This document shows, one piece after another, positions 25,041 to 34,751 of a stretch of DNA of 64,000 nucleotides (its first letter is position 1; each line of letters begins with the position of its first letter). Below the pieces are notes generated by a model. That model was not told the origin of the DNA. It searched no databases and worked only from the letters and a program-made list of their open reading frames with translations. The DNA comes from Planctomicrobium piriforme. GTDB lineage: Bacteria; Planctomycetota; Planctomycetia; Planctomycetales; Planctomycetaceae. The DNA lies in assembly GCF_900113665.1 (NCBI RefSeq), contig NZ_FOQD01000014.1, positions 124,001-188,000 of the forward strand, in the 5' to 3' direction. Position numbers and translations under genes: made by a program.

Positions 25041-27356
25041 TTACGCGTTCGCAAACTCGCTGTCCTGGCGTTCTTCCCACTGGTCCAGCGTCATGACGAC
25101 TTCACGTGACTTCGAGCCCTTGTAGTCGCCGACGATGCCGTCTTCGGCCATGTGGTCGATCATGCGTGCCGCGCGGCCATAGCCGACGCCGAGGGCGCGT
25201 TGCAGTAGCGAACAACTGCCGCGGCCTTCGCGGATCACCACTTCCACGGCTTGCGGGTACATGTCATCACGTTCGCGCGGGCCGTCGCCTCCGCCAGTCC
25301 CGGCTTGAGCCGCAGCTTTCGTCGCCTGTTCGATCTCGGCGCTGTACCGAGTTGGGAACCGGCTGTAGAACTCGATGATCGAGCTCACTTCTTCATCGCT
25401 GATGTACGTTCCCTGTGCCCGGGTCAGGCTGCTGGTGCCAGGCGCCAGATACAGCATGTCCCCGTTGCCGAGCAAACGTTCGGCCCCCATCTCATCGAGG
25501 ACCACGCGGCTGTCCACACGGCTCGCCACCTGAAATGAAATTCGGGCCGGCAGGTTCGATTTGATCAGGCCGGTGATGACATCCACCGTAGGCTTCTGCG
25601 TCGCCAATACAAGGTGAATCCCCACGGCGCGTGACTTCTGGGCGAGGCGGATGATGTGCGACTCGACCTCTTTGCCGGAGGTCATCATCAGGTCGGCCAT
25701 TTCGTCGGCGATGATCACGATGTACGGCATGCGTTCCGGCACAAGGTCGGCCTCATCGCTATCGGGATCAATTTCAAGCCGTTCCAGCACCTTCTCTTTG
25801 CCGAGCTTATTGAAGTTGTCGAGATGGCGGACGCCGACCTTGGCCAACAGGTCGTAGCGTTCTTCCATTTTGTCGACCGCCCAGGCGAGTACCGCTTCCG
25901 CCTTCTTCATGTCCGTGATGACCGGATTCATGAGATGCGGAATTTTCGTGTACGGGCTCAACTCGACCATCTTCGGATCGATCATCAGCATTCGCACGTC
26001 GTCCGGCGATCGGGTCATCAGGATCGATGCGATCAAAGTATTCAAGCAGACGCTCTTCCCGGTCCCTGTTCGACCGGCGATCAGCAAGTGCGGCATCTTC
26101 GCGAGGTCAACCACGAGCGGACGCCCGCTGACGTCTTTGCCCAGGAAGATGGGAATCCGCATCTCCTGCGATTTTTCACGACAGGCGGCGATCAGTTCTT
26201 TCAGGCGGACGGTCACCTGTTTCTCGTTCGGCACTTCGACCCCGACGGTATTTTTGCCGGGGATCGGAGACACGACGCGAATGGCAGGCACGCGGAGCGC
26301 GATGGCGAGATCGTCCTGCAGGTTGACCACCTTGGAGACGCGCAGACCTTTTTCGAGATCCAGTTCGAATTGCGTCACGACGGGACCGGTATCGATCTCG
26401 CTGACTTTGACGTTCAGCCCGAACTCATCGAATGTCTTTTCGAGCGTGGCGGCGGTGATCTGGGCCTTCTTGGCGAGCAGTTCGAACGGAAACTCTTCCG
26501 CTTCGTCGAGCATTTCGAGCGACGGCAGTCCGACGACCGTGTCAGGCACTGGGTCCGGCTTGCGGAACAGATTGAGAATCGGTTTCGAGACCGGCTTGGG
26601 AACGAGCGGCGGGTTGACCTTGAACTCGGAACTGGCCGGCGCAGCTTTCTTGGCAACGGGCGCGACAGGTGCAGCCGCGACGACTGGAAGTTCCGGTTGG
26701 ATCTCGGGAACGGCTTCACGTTCGACGCGCACGGCAACCGTGGTCGCAGCAGGCACAGCGACAACCGGTAAGACAGCGGGAGCTTTGCGGCGTCCGTAAA
26801 ACGGCCACAGCAGCACCACGAACGGCAGGGTCAGGCTGCGGTAGATCAAACGGAAGAACAGCGTCTCCGTCGCGAGCATCAATCCGACGAGGAAGAATGT
26901 GCTGACAATAACGACGGAACCGACGGTCGAAAAGTTTTCCGTGAGCAGCACCCGACCCCACGCGCCCAGGTAGCCGCCGCTGCCGATCAGGGGCGATGGA
27001 GGAAGTCGCGGGGTGATGATCTGCAAGAGCAGACAGATCGCGATCAGCATCGCCGCCACGCCCATCAGACGTAGCAGCGGATCACGGATGGGGTTGCGTG
27101 AGAAGAGACCGCAGTCGACCAGCACCAGGCCAAACAGCACAAACCACGAGCCCAGGCCAAAGGCATTGATCAGGGCGGAAGCGAGGACGGCGCCTGAGGG
27201 GCCGCACAGGTTCAGCGTCTCCGCGCGTTGCGGATAGACCATCGCCGACGGTGGATCTGTCGGATCAAAACTGAACAGGGCCAGGCCCATGAACAGCACG
27301 ACCGCAAACAGACTCAACGCCAGCAGATCAGTTTTGAGACGCTGGTAGTCAATCAT
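25041..27356 (-). CDS. ftsK: FtsK/SpoIIIE-type DNA translocase
   Basis: Membrane-anchored ATPase that pumps chromosome DNA through the division septum. 771 aa. Four or so N-terminal hydrophobic helices (residues about 10-170) lead to a proline/valine/alanine-rich linker, then the alpha/beta motor with Walker A AGRTGTGKSVCLNTLI, Walker B PYIVIIADEMADLMM and a QKPTVDVITGLIKSNLPARI block. The C-terminal gamma winged helix is YPQAVEVVIREGRGSCSLLQ followed by RALGVGYGRAARMIDHMAED, which would read KOPS-type polar DNA sequences. The linker is short compared with E. coli FtsK, as in SpoIIIE. It stands alone on the minus strand. Confidence 0.96.
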   Translation of the reverse strand: MIDYQRLKTDLLALSLFAVVLFMGLALFSFDPTDPPSAMVYPQRAETLNLCGPSGAVLASALINAFGLGSWFVLFGLVLVDCGLFSRNPIRDPLLRLMGVAAMLIAICLLLQIITPRLPPSPLIGSGGYLGAWGRVLLTENFSTVGSVVIVSTFFLVGLMLATETLFFRLIYRSLTLPFVVLLWPFYGRRKAPAVLPVVAVPAATTVAVRVEREAVPEIQPELPVVAAAPVAPVAKKAAPASSEFKVNPPLVPKPVSKPILNLFRKPDPVPDTVVGLPSLEMLDEAEEFPFELLAKKAQITAATLEKTFDEFGLNVKVSEIDTGPVVTQFELDLEKGLRVSKVVNLQDDLAIALRVPAIRVVSPIPGKNTVGVEVPNEKQVTVRLKELIAACREKSQEMRIPIFLGKDVSGRPLVVDLAKMPHLLIAGRTGTGKSVCLNTLIASILMTRSPDDVRMLMIDPKMVELSPYTKIPHLMNPVITDMKKAEAVLAWAVDKMEERYDLLAKVGVRHLDNFNKLGKEKVLERLEIDPDSDEADLVPERMPYIVIIADEMADLMMTSGKEVESHIIRLAQKSRAVGIHLVLATQKPTVDVITGLIKSNLPARISFQVASRVDSRVVLDEMGAERLLGNGDMLYLAPGTSSLTRAQGTYISDEEVSSIIEFYSRFPTRYSAEIEQATKAAAQAGTGGGDGPRERDDMYPQAVEVVIREGRGSCSLLQRALGVGYGRAARMIDHMAEDGIVGDYKGSKSREVVMTLDQWEERQDSEFANA

Positions 27357-27791
27357 GTCAGATCGCGGAGTCTCCGCGCATGTCGCCAGAAAACGCTCTG
27401 GTGACAGACGTTTTAATTCGGGATAGCCGTCTGGAAGCTCGCTTCGTCTACGTCACGCTCGGGACATTGCAGCCCGACTCCCGGGCTATGGCAAACCTAC
27501 AGCCTGGAATTCGTCGTGTGGCAAAAAGTCAACGCGGGACGTGGCGATTTCGCAACACGCAGGTGCGGTTGTCGGAATCAACGCAGCCAGCACGACCGTT
27601 CCGGATATACCGGTCGCACGGCGTGAGCAGAGAGATGCGGCGGGGATTGAAACGCTGAGTTCGCCGAGCAGAATTCAGGAAGGGCAGATCGCGAATAGGG
27701 ACTGGGAGGCAGGGGACTGTTTTCGGTCCCATCCCTCCACGCGACTCATTGCCTTCGGCGACCTCTGCGTCTCAATGGCAATCTTGTAAAC
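27357..27791. other. Intergenic region ftsK/SDR, no gene seen
   Basis: 435 bp upstream of ftsK and downstream of the SDR gene. A rightward frame of 92 codons (27380-27658) has no ribosome site or recognisable sequence. The region must hold the ftsK promoter; none stands out. Confidence 0.5.
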
Positions 27792-28667
27792 TCACCCTGC
27801 TCTTGTTTCGCCGCCGAGGATTGTCATGACTTCGCCGCTGATGTAACTCGAGTCCGCTTCCGAGGCGAAGAACACGAATGCAGGGGCGACTTCTTCCGGC
27901 TGGCCGGGACGCTTCATGGGGGTGTCGGCGCCATGTTCGGCGACATCCTGAGCTGGCTTCGAGACCGGCTGCAGCGGAGTCCAGATCGGTCCCGGGGCTA
28001 CGCAGTTCACGCGAATTTCGCGCTCGGCGAGATTCTGGGCCAGCGACTTGGTAAAGGCATGAATCGCCCCCTTCGTCGTCGCATAATCAATCAGCGTCTT
28101 GTGTCCTTCCAGTCCCGTGATCGAACCTGTGTTGATGATCGTCGAACCCGGCTGCAAGTGCGGCAGCGCGGCCTTGACCATGTAGAAGTAGCCGTAGATG
28201 TTCGTGCGGAACGTCAGATCCCAGTCGTCTTCACTCAGCTCATCAAGCGATTCCCGGGTCTCCTGGTAGGCCGCATTATTAACGAGAATGTCGAGTCGCC
28301 CAAACTTGGCCACAGTCTTTTCCACCGCCTGTCGGCAGAACCCCGCGTCAGTCACGTCGCCTGGAAGTAGCAAGGCTTTTTGGCCTTCCGCTTCGACCGC
28401 AGTTAGCACTTCCTGAGCGTCCGATTCTTCCGCCGGCAGATAGATGATCGCGACGTCGGCCCCTTCTCTGGCATACAGCACGGCTACTGATCGGCCAATG
28501 CCTGAGTCCCCGCCTGTAATCAGTGCGACCTTCCCCTTGAGTTTCTCGGCCCCCTTGTACAACGGCGCTTTGTACTTCGGCCGCGTCGACATCTTTGAAT
28601 CCAGACCCGGCTTGGGCTGAGACTGAGGCGGCAATGGGGACTTCGGTTCTTTTTGTCGGGTGGTCAT
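27792..28667 (-). CDS. SDR family oxidoreductase (YghA/glucose dehydrogenase-like)
   Basis: Classical short-chain dehydrogenase/reductase, 291 aa, NAD(P)-dependent, substrate unknown. A 40-residue extension (QKEPKSPLPPQSQPKPGLDS, then PKYKAPLYKGAEKLKGKVAL) precedes the Rossmann motif TGGDSGIGRSVA. NNAAYQ, the catalytic serine in NTGSITG and the YxxxK pair (DYATTKGAIHAF) are present. The C-terminus (SYISGEVMTILGGETRAG) is standard. The proline-rich extension and PLYKGAEKL block are typical of the YghA/YdaD group associated with stress responses; this is family knowledge, not shown here. Confidence 0.92.
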   Translation of the reverse strand: MTTRQKEPKSPLPPQSQPKPGLDSKMSTRPKYKAPLYKGAEKLKGKVALITGGDSGIGRSVAVLYAREGADVAIIYLPAEESDAQEVLTAVEAEGQKALLLPGDVTDAGFCRQAVEKTVAKFGRLDILVNNAAYQETRESLDELSEDDWDLTFRTNIYGYFYMVKAALPHLQPGSTIINTGSITGLEGHKTLIDYATTKGAIHAFTKSLAQNLAEREIRVNCVAPGPIWTPLQPVSKPAQDVAEHGADTPMKRPGQPEEVAPAFVFFASEADSSYISGEVMTILGGETRAG

Positions 28668-28910
28668 TGTTGACTCCGTTGTGGTTTCGGATCGTTGTCA
28701 TGCATCGCATCACGAGCCGACGCAATGGTCGTCTGACGCGCACGACGAACGTTCGTTGTCCGCTACTGATGAGAATGATGTCCGGCAGAACCGCCCGCTG
28801 ACTCGTGCGCCGGGGACTCTGCGAGCAATGGCAGATCCCGTTCCAAACCGTGCCGAAGTCAGAGCACGAAGCGTCAGCGAGTGTTTCCTCGGAATGCCTG
28901 TGCCGACGCG
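28668..28910. other. Intergenic region SDR/ribD with repeat arm
   Basis: Upstream of the SDR gene and downstream of ribD. At 28858-28890 it holds a single arm (cagagcacgaagcgtcagcg then agtgttt) of the inverted repeat seen at 12077-12157. No gene is supportable. Confidence 0.6.
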
Positions 28911-30044
28911 TCAGCGCCGGATCATCCCTCTCACATACACATCCCCGTCCAGCACCTGAATTGCCGGTTCGATCAGACTGGTCAGTTCAGGCATCTCGGC
29001 AGCGCCGCGTCCGCCGATCGGAGAAATGGCATTCTGCCCGCCCACCAGCTTGGGTGCGATGAAGCAATGCACCTCATCGATGAGACCTTCGTCCTGAAAC
29101 GCCCCGAGCACCCGACTGCCCCCTTCGACCAGCAGATTGGTCAACCGCCGCTGGCCGAGTGCCTGCAGAATGGGAGCGATTTCGAAGCCGGCGCCGTCGG
29201 CTGAGGTTGCAGACACCAGCACTTCCACTCCCTGATTTCGGAGAGCGTCGAGACGTTCGTCTTCGGCGACATCTGAAACCACCACCAGCACGGGGCACTC
29301 GCCTGCCGTCCATACGAGTTGGGAGTCGAGCGGCAGCCGCGCGTTCGGATCGAGGACGATTCGCAAAGCACTTCGTAATCCCGCTGGACGGGGAGTCAGC
29401 AGAGGATCATCGGCCAGGGCCGTGCCGATGCCCACGAGAATCGCATCCATGCGTCCCCGCAACTGATGCACGATCTCACGCGATCGGGCATTCGAGATCC
29501 ACTTGGAAGAGCCGGTTCGAGTGGCGAGTTTGCCGTCGAGCGTCATCGCCCATTTGGCATGGACGTAGGGCCGCCCCTGTGTGAACAACGTTGTGAACGG
29601 AGCGATCAATCGCGCCGCCTCGTCGCCGCACAGGCCGACTTCCACATTGATGCCCGCGGCCTTGAGTTTTGCGATGCCGCTTCCGCCGGTATGCGGCGCA
29701 GGGTCGTGCGTCGCGATCACAACACGGCGAATGCCTGCCGCGATGACCGCGTCCGCACAAGGGGGCGTTTTGCCATGATGGGCACACGGCTCCAGCGTGA
29801 CGAACAGCGTGCTGCCTGCTGCAGCCGACCCTGCCTGACGCAATGCCATCACCTCGGCATGCGGCCCGCCGTACAGTTCGTGATAGCCTTCACCCAGCAG
29901 CGTCAGCCGGTCATCCACCAGCACCGCGCCGACGCAGGGATTCGGTTCCACTCGACCGAGTCCCCGCCGCGCCAATTCCAAAGCCCGCCGCATGACGGCC
30001 TGGGCGTCAGGAAAGACGACGGCAGCGCTGGTGGAAAAATCCAT
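28911..30044 (-). CDS. ribD: Bifunctional riboflavin biosynthesis protein RibD
   Basis: Deaminates 2,5-diamino-6-ribosylamino-pyrimidinone phosphate and then reduces the ribosyl side chain with NADPH, early in riboflavin synthesis. The N-terminal cytidine-deaminase-like domain has NPCVGAVLVDD, the zinc ligand GGPHAEVMAL and TLEPCAHHGKTPPCADAVIA. The C-terminal RibD_C reductase domain starts near residue 150 (RPYVHAKWAMTLDGKLATRT) and includes DAILVGIGTALADDPLLTPR and LLVEGGSRVLGAFQDEGLID. ATG 30044 gives 377 aa; an upstream in-frame ATG at 30098 runs into repeat sequence. No FMN riboswitch was recognised. Confidence 0.95.
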   Translation of the reverse strand: MDFSTSAAVVFPDAQAVMRRALELARRGLGRVEPNPCVGAVLVDDRLTLLGEGYHELYGGPHAEVMALRQAGSAAAGSTLFVTLEPCAHHGKTPPCADAVIAAGIRRVVIATHDPAPHTGGSGIAKLKAAGINVEVGLCGDEAARLIAPFTTLFTQGRPYVHAKWAMTLDGKLATRTGSSKWISNARSREIVHQLRGRMDAILVGIGTALADDPLLTPRPAGLRSALRIVLDPNARLPLDSQLVWTAGECPVLVVVSDVAEDERLDALRNQGVEVLVSATSADGAGFEIAPILQALGQRRLTNLLVEGGSRVLGAFQDEGLIDEVHCFIAPKLVGGQNAISPIGGRGAAEMPELTSLIEPAIQVLDGDVYVRGMIRR

Positions 30045-30071
30045 ACAAGCCGGCTCGACAAAGGCTGAAGA

Positions 30072-30203
30072 ACCCAAATTCCAAGCACCAAATCTCAAAC
30101 AAATTCAAAATCCCAATGACCAAAACGCATCAGGTTTTGGAATTTTGGATTTTGAAAATTTGGAGCTTGTTTCGGATTTCGTGCTTAGGATTTGGAATTT
30201 CCG
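30072..30203. repeat. Intergenic palindromic repeat, 'aatccgaagcacgaaatt'-like, copy 4
   Basis: A diverged copy: the left arm (aaattccaagcaccaaatct then caaacaaattcaaaatccc) and right arm (gattttgaaaatttggagct then tgtttcggatttcgtgcttaggatttgg), with central 'tttggaattttggattttg' words, between ribD and the SEC-C/TPR gene. Confidence 0.85.
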
Positions 30204-30237
30204 AGACAGGCTGGCTCTTGGGAAAAGTCCCCGAGGG

Positions 30238-32376
30238 CTAATCTGGTAGCCACAGTTTCTTTTCGCCGCTGGCGGTGCTTTGTGTTTCGGCGGTCCAGAT
30301 GGGGTTGCCTGCGGCGCCGGCGGCTTGTGGGGTCAGGATGGCCGATTGCCAGGGGGCTTCCACTCCCAGTGCACGGACGAATTCTTCCAGTCGAGCCCGA
30401 ACCGCCGGCAGTTTGGCGCCGTAATGGTTCCAGACTTCCAGCAGCACCGCCTTGAAAGCCGGGTCGTCGGTGTCACGGGCACGCAGCGACACTTCCCGCA
30501 TCTTCCACATCAACTGCGTTTCGAACGCGTTGCCGTGGGCTTTGGAGAACTGGAAGCCCTTCGACAGCCATTCAAATGCGTCTTCGTCGCGCATCGAGCG
30601 GCTGGCGAGATCGGACAGGGTGATATACGCCTGCTCGGCTTCCTGCGACTTCTTCTCCACCAGTTGCGGACGGTCATTCACGAACTCCGACAACAGGCGG
30701 TAGCCGAGGCCGCTGTGCTTGATCACGATCGCGCGCTGCAACAGCCGTTCGAACATCTCGTCCGACAGCGGCTTCGTTTCCAGCCGCAACAGTTGCGGCA
30801 GCGAGAACGTGTTCACGTCCTTGTCTTCAGCGACGGCAATCGGAGTCGGAGGTGCGAGCTTCAACTGTTCGCGCAGGGCCGCGACGTCGAGCATGACTCC
30901 CCGGCGATCCATGAATGAATCCAGCACGCGAACCGCTGCCGTCAGTGAAACCTTCAGGCTCTCATCACCGGCTGCCTGCGATGGCGACTTGCCGCCGAGG
31001 ACCGCCAGCGGCGTTTCCAGCCAGATCTGCGGCACTGATTTTTCGACGAACTGCCGACGCAACACGTTCCGCACGCGCGACGGGGTCTGCGGCGGGAAGA
31101 AGGCGGTGTCGTTGAGGGCGATGTCTTCTTTGGAGTACCAACCGAGGACTTCGTCATCCCCTTCTTCTTTGGCGGCCGGCTTGGCGAGTTCGCCCGCCGC
31201 CCGTTCGAAGATCTTCAGGGACTCGTCCAGACGTTCCCCCAGCAGGGCATTGACGTGTGCCTGCGGAGCGTTCCCTTCCTGGTCCTGATCGAACAGCGTG
31301 ATCTGACCGATGGAACGCGGAACCGAATCGAGCGTGGCCGAGGCCAGTTCACTCGTGCCCGGCACCGGCCGGTCGAGAACGTCGTAGGCGGCCGACACGC
31401 CGCTCATCACGGCCTGTTCCTGTAGCGGCATCCGGCACAGCCGGTCTTCATTGTCGAGTCGGGTCAGCAAGCGCGACAGCGATTCCACGTCGAACGTTCG
31501 CACGACAGCCGGAATCGTGTTCTCGCGCTGGCGACGCAACAGCAACTGCGAGATCGTTTCGACGTCGATCGCTTTTTCGGGATCGGTGTACAGCGTCGAT
31601 GCCTGATGCAGTGCGGCTGCGGCGCGCTTTTCGTCGCCGTCCCAGGCTCGCATCAGACCGATGGTGTGCCATAGTTCCGGCGAGTTGGCGTCCTGCTGGA
31701 CCACCTGATCGAGCAGATCGGCGGCTTCCGAGAAGCAGGCGTGCACATACAGCCGCTGGGCCTTCTTCACTTGAGGTGCGAGGGCCTCCGACGGCTGATA
31801 AATCGGCATCGGGTGAGCGCCCCGCAACGGGTACGGAATGCCGGTGTCCGAATCGAATTCCAGCATCGCCATCAGTGTTCGCTGACGTTCCTGCTCCCCT
31901 TCGAGTCGCAGGACGACGGCCATGTGCTGGCGGGCGGCCATGTCGTGTCCGGCCGACATGAAATAGTCGACCAGTTTGCCGGCGAGAATCGCGACGATCC
32001 GCGGCTCGGCCGACATGCTTTTCAGAAACGCGCGGTGGATGACTTTCTTGCACTGGTCGATCGGCTCGATTTCCGTCATCGCCAGCGCGAGCAGGCCGTT
32101 CGACAACGGGTGCTCGGGATTCTTGCGGAGAAACGCCACCAGGCCGTCACGGGCTTCTTCATTCCGCTCGTCGGCAATGAGGGCCATGGCCCGCTGGTTG
32201 ACCAGCCAGGCATTCTGAGGATGGTCTTTGAGCAGTTTGTCGATCAACTGCAGCGCCATGCGGGGCTGGTTGTTTTCCTGCAGCTTTTCGATCTTGGCCA
32301 TCTCGGTCAAAATCGGCTGACAGCAGAATTTGACTTTCTTTCCGCTGCCGCACGGGCAGAGCGCGTAAGAATCCAT
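30238..32376 (-). CDS. SEC-C motif and TPR-like repeat protein
   Basis: 712-aa soluble protein. The first residues MDSYALCPCGSGKKVKFCC form a SEC-C zinc-binding motif (CxCxnCC type), as at the SecA C-terminus. After it come TPR-like helical repeats (residues about 30-330: LQLIDKLLKDHPQNAWLVNQ, ELWHTIGLMRAWDGDEKRAA) and a long helical region of no recognised type. ATG 32376 has AGGAGAGAAC just upstream; the frame open to 32535 is not needed. A SecB-binding or proteostasis role is suggested only by the SEC-C motif. It is last before the recJ divergent region. Confidence 0.85.
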   Translation of the reverse strand: MDSYALCPCGSGKKVKFCCQPILTEMAKIEKLQENNQPRMALQLIDKLLKDHPQNAWLVNQRAMALIADERNEEARDGLVAFLRKNPEHPLSNGLLALAMTEIEPIDQCKKVIHRAFLKSMSAEPRIVAILAGKLVDYFMSAGHDMAARQHMAVVLRLEGEQERQRTLMAMLEFDSDTGIPYPLRGAHPMPIYQPSEALAPQVKKAQRLYVHACFSEAADLLDQVVQQDANSPELWHTIGLMRAWDGDEKRAAAALHQASTLYTDPEKAIDVETISQLLLRRQRENTIPAVVRTFDVESLSRLLTRLDNEDRLCRMPLQEQAVMSGVSAAYDVLDRPVPGTSELASATLDSVPRSIGQITLFDQDQEGNAPQAHVNALLGERLDESLKIFERAAGELAKPAAKEEGDDEVLGWYSKEDIALNDTAFFPPQTPSRVRNVLRRQFVEKSVPQIWLETPLAVLGGKSPSQAAGDESLKVSLTAAVRVLDSFMDRRGVMLDVAALREQLKLAPPTPIAVAEDKDVNTFSLPQLLRLETKPLSDEMFERLLQRAIVIKHSGLGYRLLSEFVNDRPQLVEKKSQEAEQAYITLSDLASRSMRDEDAFEWLSKGFQFSKAHGNAFETQLMWKMREVSLRARDTDDPAFKAVLLEVWNHYGAKLPAVRARLEEFVRALGVEAPWQSAILTPQAAGAAGNPIWTAETQSTASGEKKLWLPD

Positions 32377-32938
32377 GTTTGTTCTCTCCTGATCAACCAC
32401 GCCTGCGGCGACCCTCGCTGGGGATTGGCGGGCATGGCTGGCATCGGCCTCCGCTGGGGGAAACCGACGTGTCTGCATCCGGGCTTGGCTGCTGAAGACG
32501 ATACGACTTGTCTTCAATGGGGCTGACCTGCCCACCGGGACGCTGGAATGTTTTGTCTTCCCTCACTTTAGACAATTTCACGGGGATTGGACAGCGTTGC
32601 CGCCGCCGTGTTCCGGACACCGGGCACCGCAAGACGAAGCGGCTCCTGGTGATCGTGGAATCGTGATTTTCCAGGCCGAGCGTCCGGGACACTTCTCCCC
32701 CACTTTGACACCCGGCCCTTGCTCTGGTGTAATTTCCTGACACAGAAGTTCAAGGTTCTCAGTGATCAGTCTTCAGTCAAAGTAGAACGGCGAGTCAGTA
32801 TTACGTCTCGCAGCCGTATCTGCTTTTCAAACTGACAACTGAAAACTGTCGACTGAAAACTCCTGAGACAGGAAAAACGTGGACGCCCGTTGGTTCCGGT
32901 TGTGGCCGGACCCTGCTGGGGCGTTGCAGGAGGACGGC
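32377..32938. other. Divergent intergenic region SEC-C/recJ
   Basis: 562 bp containing the promoters of the leftward SEC-C gene and rightward recJ. No gene is supportable. It includes a word repeat at 32755-32868. Confidence 0.5.
32755..32868. repeat. Intergenic word repeat ('agtcttcagtc...gactgaaaact')
   Basis: The words ctcagtgatcagtcttcagt and ctgacaactgaaaactgtcg then actgaaaactcctgag flank an unrelated centre. The arms are partly complementary (cagtcttcagt with actgaaaactg-like sequence). A similar style to the other intergenic elements, different words. Confidence 0.6.
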
Positions 32939-34726
32939 ATGCCGCGACAATGGAGGTTTGCACCGCACGATCGTGCGGTGATCGCGCAGCTCGTGCGGGA
33001 GATGTCGTGTTCGCCCCTGCTGGCGCAAGTCCTGGCGTCCCGGGGAATTTCCAGCGGACTCGAAGGGGAACAGTTTCTTGCCGCCCGAATTGGCGATCTA
33101 ATTCTGCCGGACTTGCTCCCCGGCGCGGCGGAAGCGGCCGACCGGATTGTCGCCGCGTTTCGGGCCGGTCGCCGCATCACCATTTACGGCGATTACGACG
33201 TCGACGGCGTGACCGCCACCAGCCTCCTCTGGCATTGCCTCAAACTTGCCGGCGCGAAGGTCGACTACTACATCCCCAGTCGTCTCGAAGAAGGCTACGG
33301 CCTCAACCTTGAAGCGATTCGGACGCTGCATGCCGAAGATCCCGAGCGGCTGGTCGTGACGGTCGACTGCGGCATCTGCAGCGTTGATGAAGCGGCCCTC
33401 GCCAAAGCGCTGGGACTTGAGCTGATCATCACCGACCACCACACGCTGGCAGCGACGTTGCCGGATGCCGCCGCGAACGTCCATCCGCGACTCCCGGGCA
33501 CCGCTTACCCCTTCCCCGAACTTTGCGGGGCGGGCGTGGCCTTCAAAGTCGCCTGGGCTGTCTGCCAGCGGTTGGGAGATGGGACCAAGGCCTCTCCACG
33601 AATGAAGGATTTTCTCAAGTTCGCGGTCGGCCTTGCCGCGCTCGGCACCGTTGCTGACGTGGTCCCCTTGCGCGGAGAGAACCGCATTCTCGTGCGCTAT
33701 GGCCTGAAGTCGCTGCAGGAGAGCACGCAGCCGGGTCTGGAGTTCCTTAAGAAAATCGCCGGTTACGACAAGCAGAAATCGCTCTCGGCGGAAGACATCG
33801 CATTCGGTCTCGCCCCTCGGATCAACGCGGCCGGACGACTCGGTCAGGCACGGCTCGCTGTCGAACTGCTCACCACCGACAACCGTCAACGGGCGGCGCA
33901 GCTTGCCGATTACCTCGATCAGCTCAACAAGAATCGGCAGACCGTCGAGCGGAAAATGTTTCGTCAGGCGAAAGAACTGGTCGAAGCCAACCCGCACTGG
34001 GAAGAACACCCGACGCTGGTCGTGGCCAGCGAAGAATTTCATCCCGGCGTGATGGGGATTGTCGCCAGCCGGCTCGTCGAACGATTCCAGAAACCTTCGG
34101 TGATGATTGCCCTCAATCGCGACACCGGTCTCGGGCAGGGTTCAGGCCGCACGTTTAGCGATTTCGACCTGCACTCCGGTTTGCATGCGTGTAGCCATCT
34201 GCTGGAAGGTTTCGGCGGACACCGCGCCGCGGCGGGCCTCCGCATTCTCATCGACCGCATCGACGATTTTCGCGTCGCCTTTGCCAGGCATGCGACCAAA
34301 TCGCGAGTCGACGTCGGCGAGATGATTGAGCCGGAACTGCAGATCGATGCGGAAGTCTCGCTGTACGACCTCACGACGCAGGCGGTTCGTGAACTCGACC
34401 AGCTCGGCCCCTTTGGCGCCCAGCACCGCCGCCCGATCTTCAGCACCGCTCAGGTGGAACTGGCGGAAGCCCCCGGCACGATGGGTGGCGGCGACCGGCA
34501 TCTCTCGCTGAAGGTCCGTCAGGGAGACAAAGTCCTCCGGTGCGTCGCCTTCGGCAAAGGAGAATGGGCCACCGACATCGCCAAAGAAAACGGCCCGTTG
34601 TCAATCTGCTTCTCCGCCGGCATCAACCAGTTCCGCGGTTACGAAAACGTTGAGCTGCAGCTTCACGACTGGAAACCAGCCGGGGCTGCTGTGGGGGCGC
34701 AGGTTGATGTGACGAGTGCTGTGTAG
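32939..34726 (+). CDS. recJ: Single-stranded-DNA exonuclease RecJ
   Basis: 5'-3' single-strand DNA exonuclease acting in recombination and mismatch or base-excision repair. 595 aa with DHH phosphoesterase motifs: ITIYGDYDVDGVTATSLLWH, VTVDCGICSVDE, ELIITDHHTL, and the DHHA1 domain GSGRTFSDFDLHSGLHACSH followed by LLEGFGGHRAAAGL, then an OB-like C-terminus (LSLKVRQGDKVLRCVAFGKG). ATG 32939 has AGGAGG at 32928-32933 and is preferred to the upstream GTG 32879. Confidence 0.96.
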   Translation: MPRQWRFAPHDRAVIAQLVREMSCSPLLAQVLASRGISSGLEGEQFLAARIGDLILPDLLPGAAEAADRIVAAFRAGRRITIYGDYDVDGVTATSLLWHCLKLAGAKVDYYIPSRLEEGYGLNLEAIRTLHAEDPERLVVTVDCGICSVDEAALAKALGLELIITDHHTLAATLPDAAANVHPRLPGTAYPFPELCGAGVAFKVAWAVCQRLGDGTKASPRMKDFLKFAVGLAALGTVADVVPLRGENRILVRYGLKSLQESTQPGLEFLKKIAGYDKQKSLSAEDIAFGLAPRINAAGRLGQARLAVELLTTDNRQRAAQLADYLDQLNKNRQTVERKMFRQAKELVEANPHWEEHPTLVVASEEFHPGVMGIVASRLVERFQKPSVMIALNRDTGLGQGSGRTFSDFDLHSGLHACSHLLEGFGGHRAAAGLRILIDRIDDFRVAFARHATKSRVDVGEMIEPELQIDAEVSLYDLTTQAVRELDQLGPFGAQHRRPIFSTAQVELAEAPGTMGGGDRHLSLKVRQGDKVLRCVAFGKGEWATDIAKENGPLSICFSAGINQFRGYENVELQLHDWKPAGAAVGAQVDVTSAV

Positions 34727-34751
34727 AGTGAAGGGGTGGCAGTAGGCACGA

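Noticed and set aside
25656..26771. 371-codon plus-strand frame inside ftsK
   Set aside because: Antisense shadow of ftsK; His/Asp/Arg/Gly-rich translation typical of reverse reading of GC-rich genes.
27380..27658. 92-codon plus-strand frame in the ftsK/SDR gap
   Set aside because: No ribosome site, no recognisable motif, Arg/Ser-rich composition.
30045..30237. FMN riboswitch upstream of ribD
   Set aside because: The sequence is a palindromic intergenic repeat; no RFN-element core was recognised.
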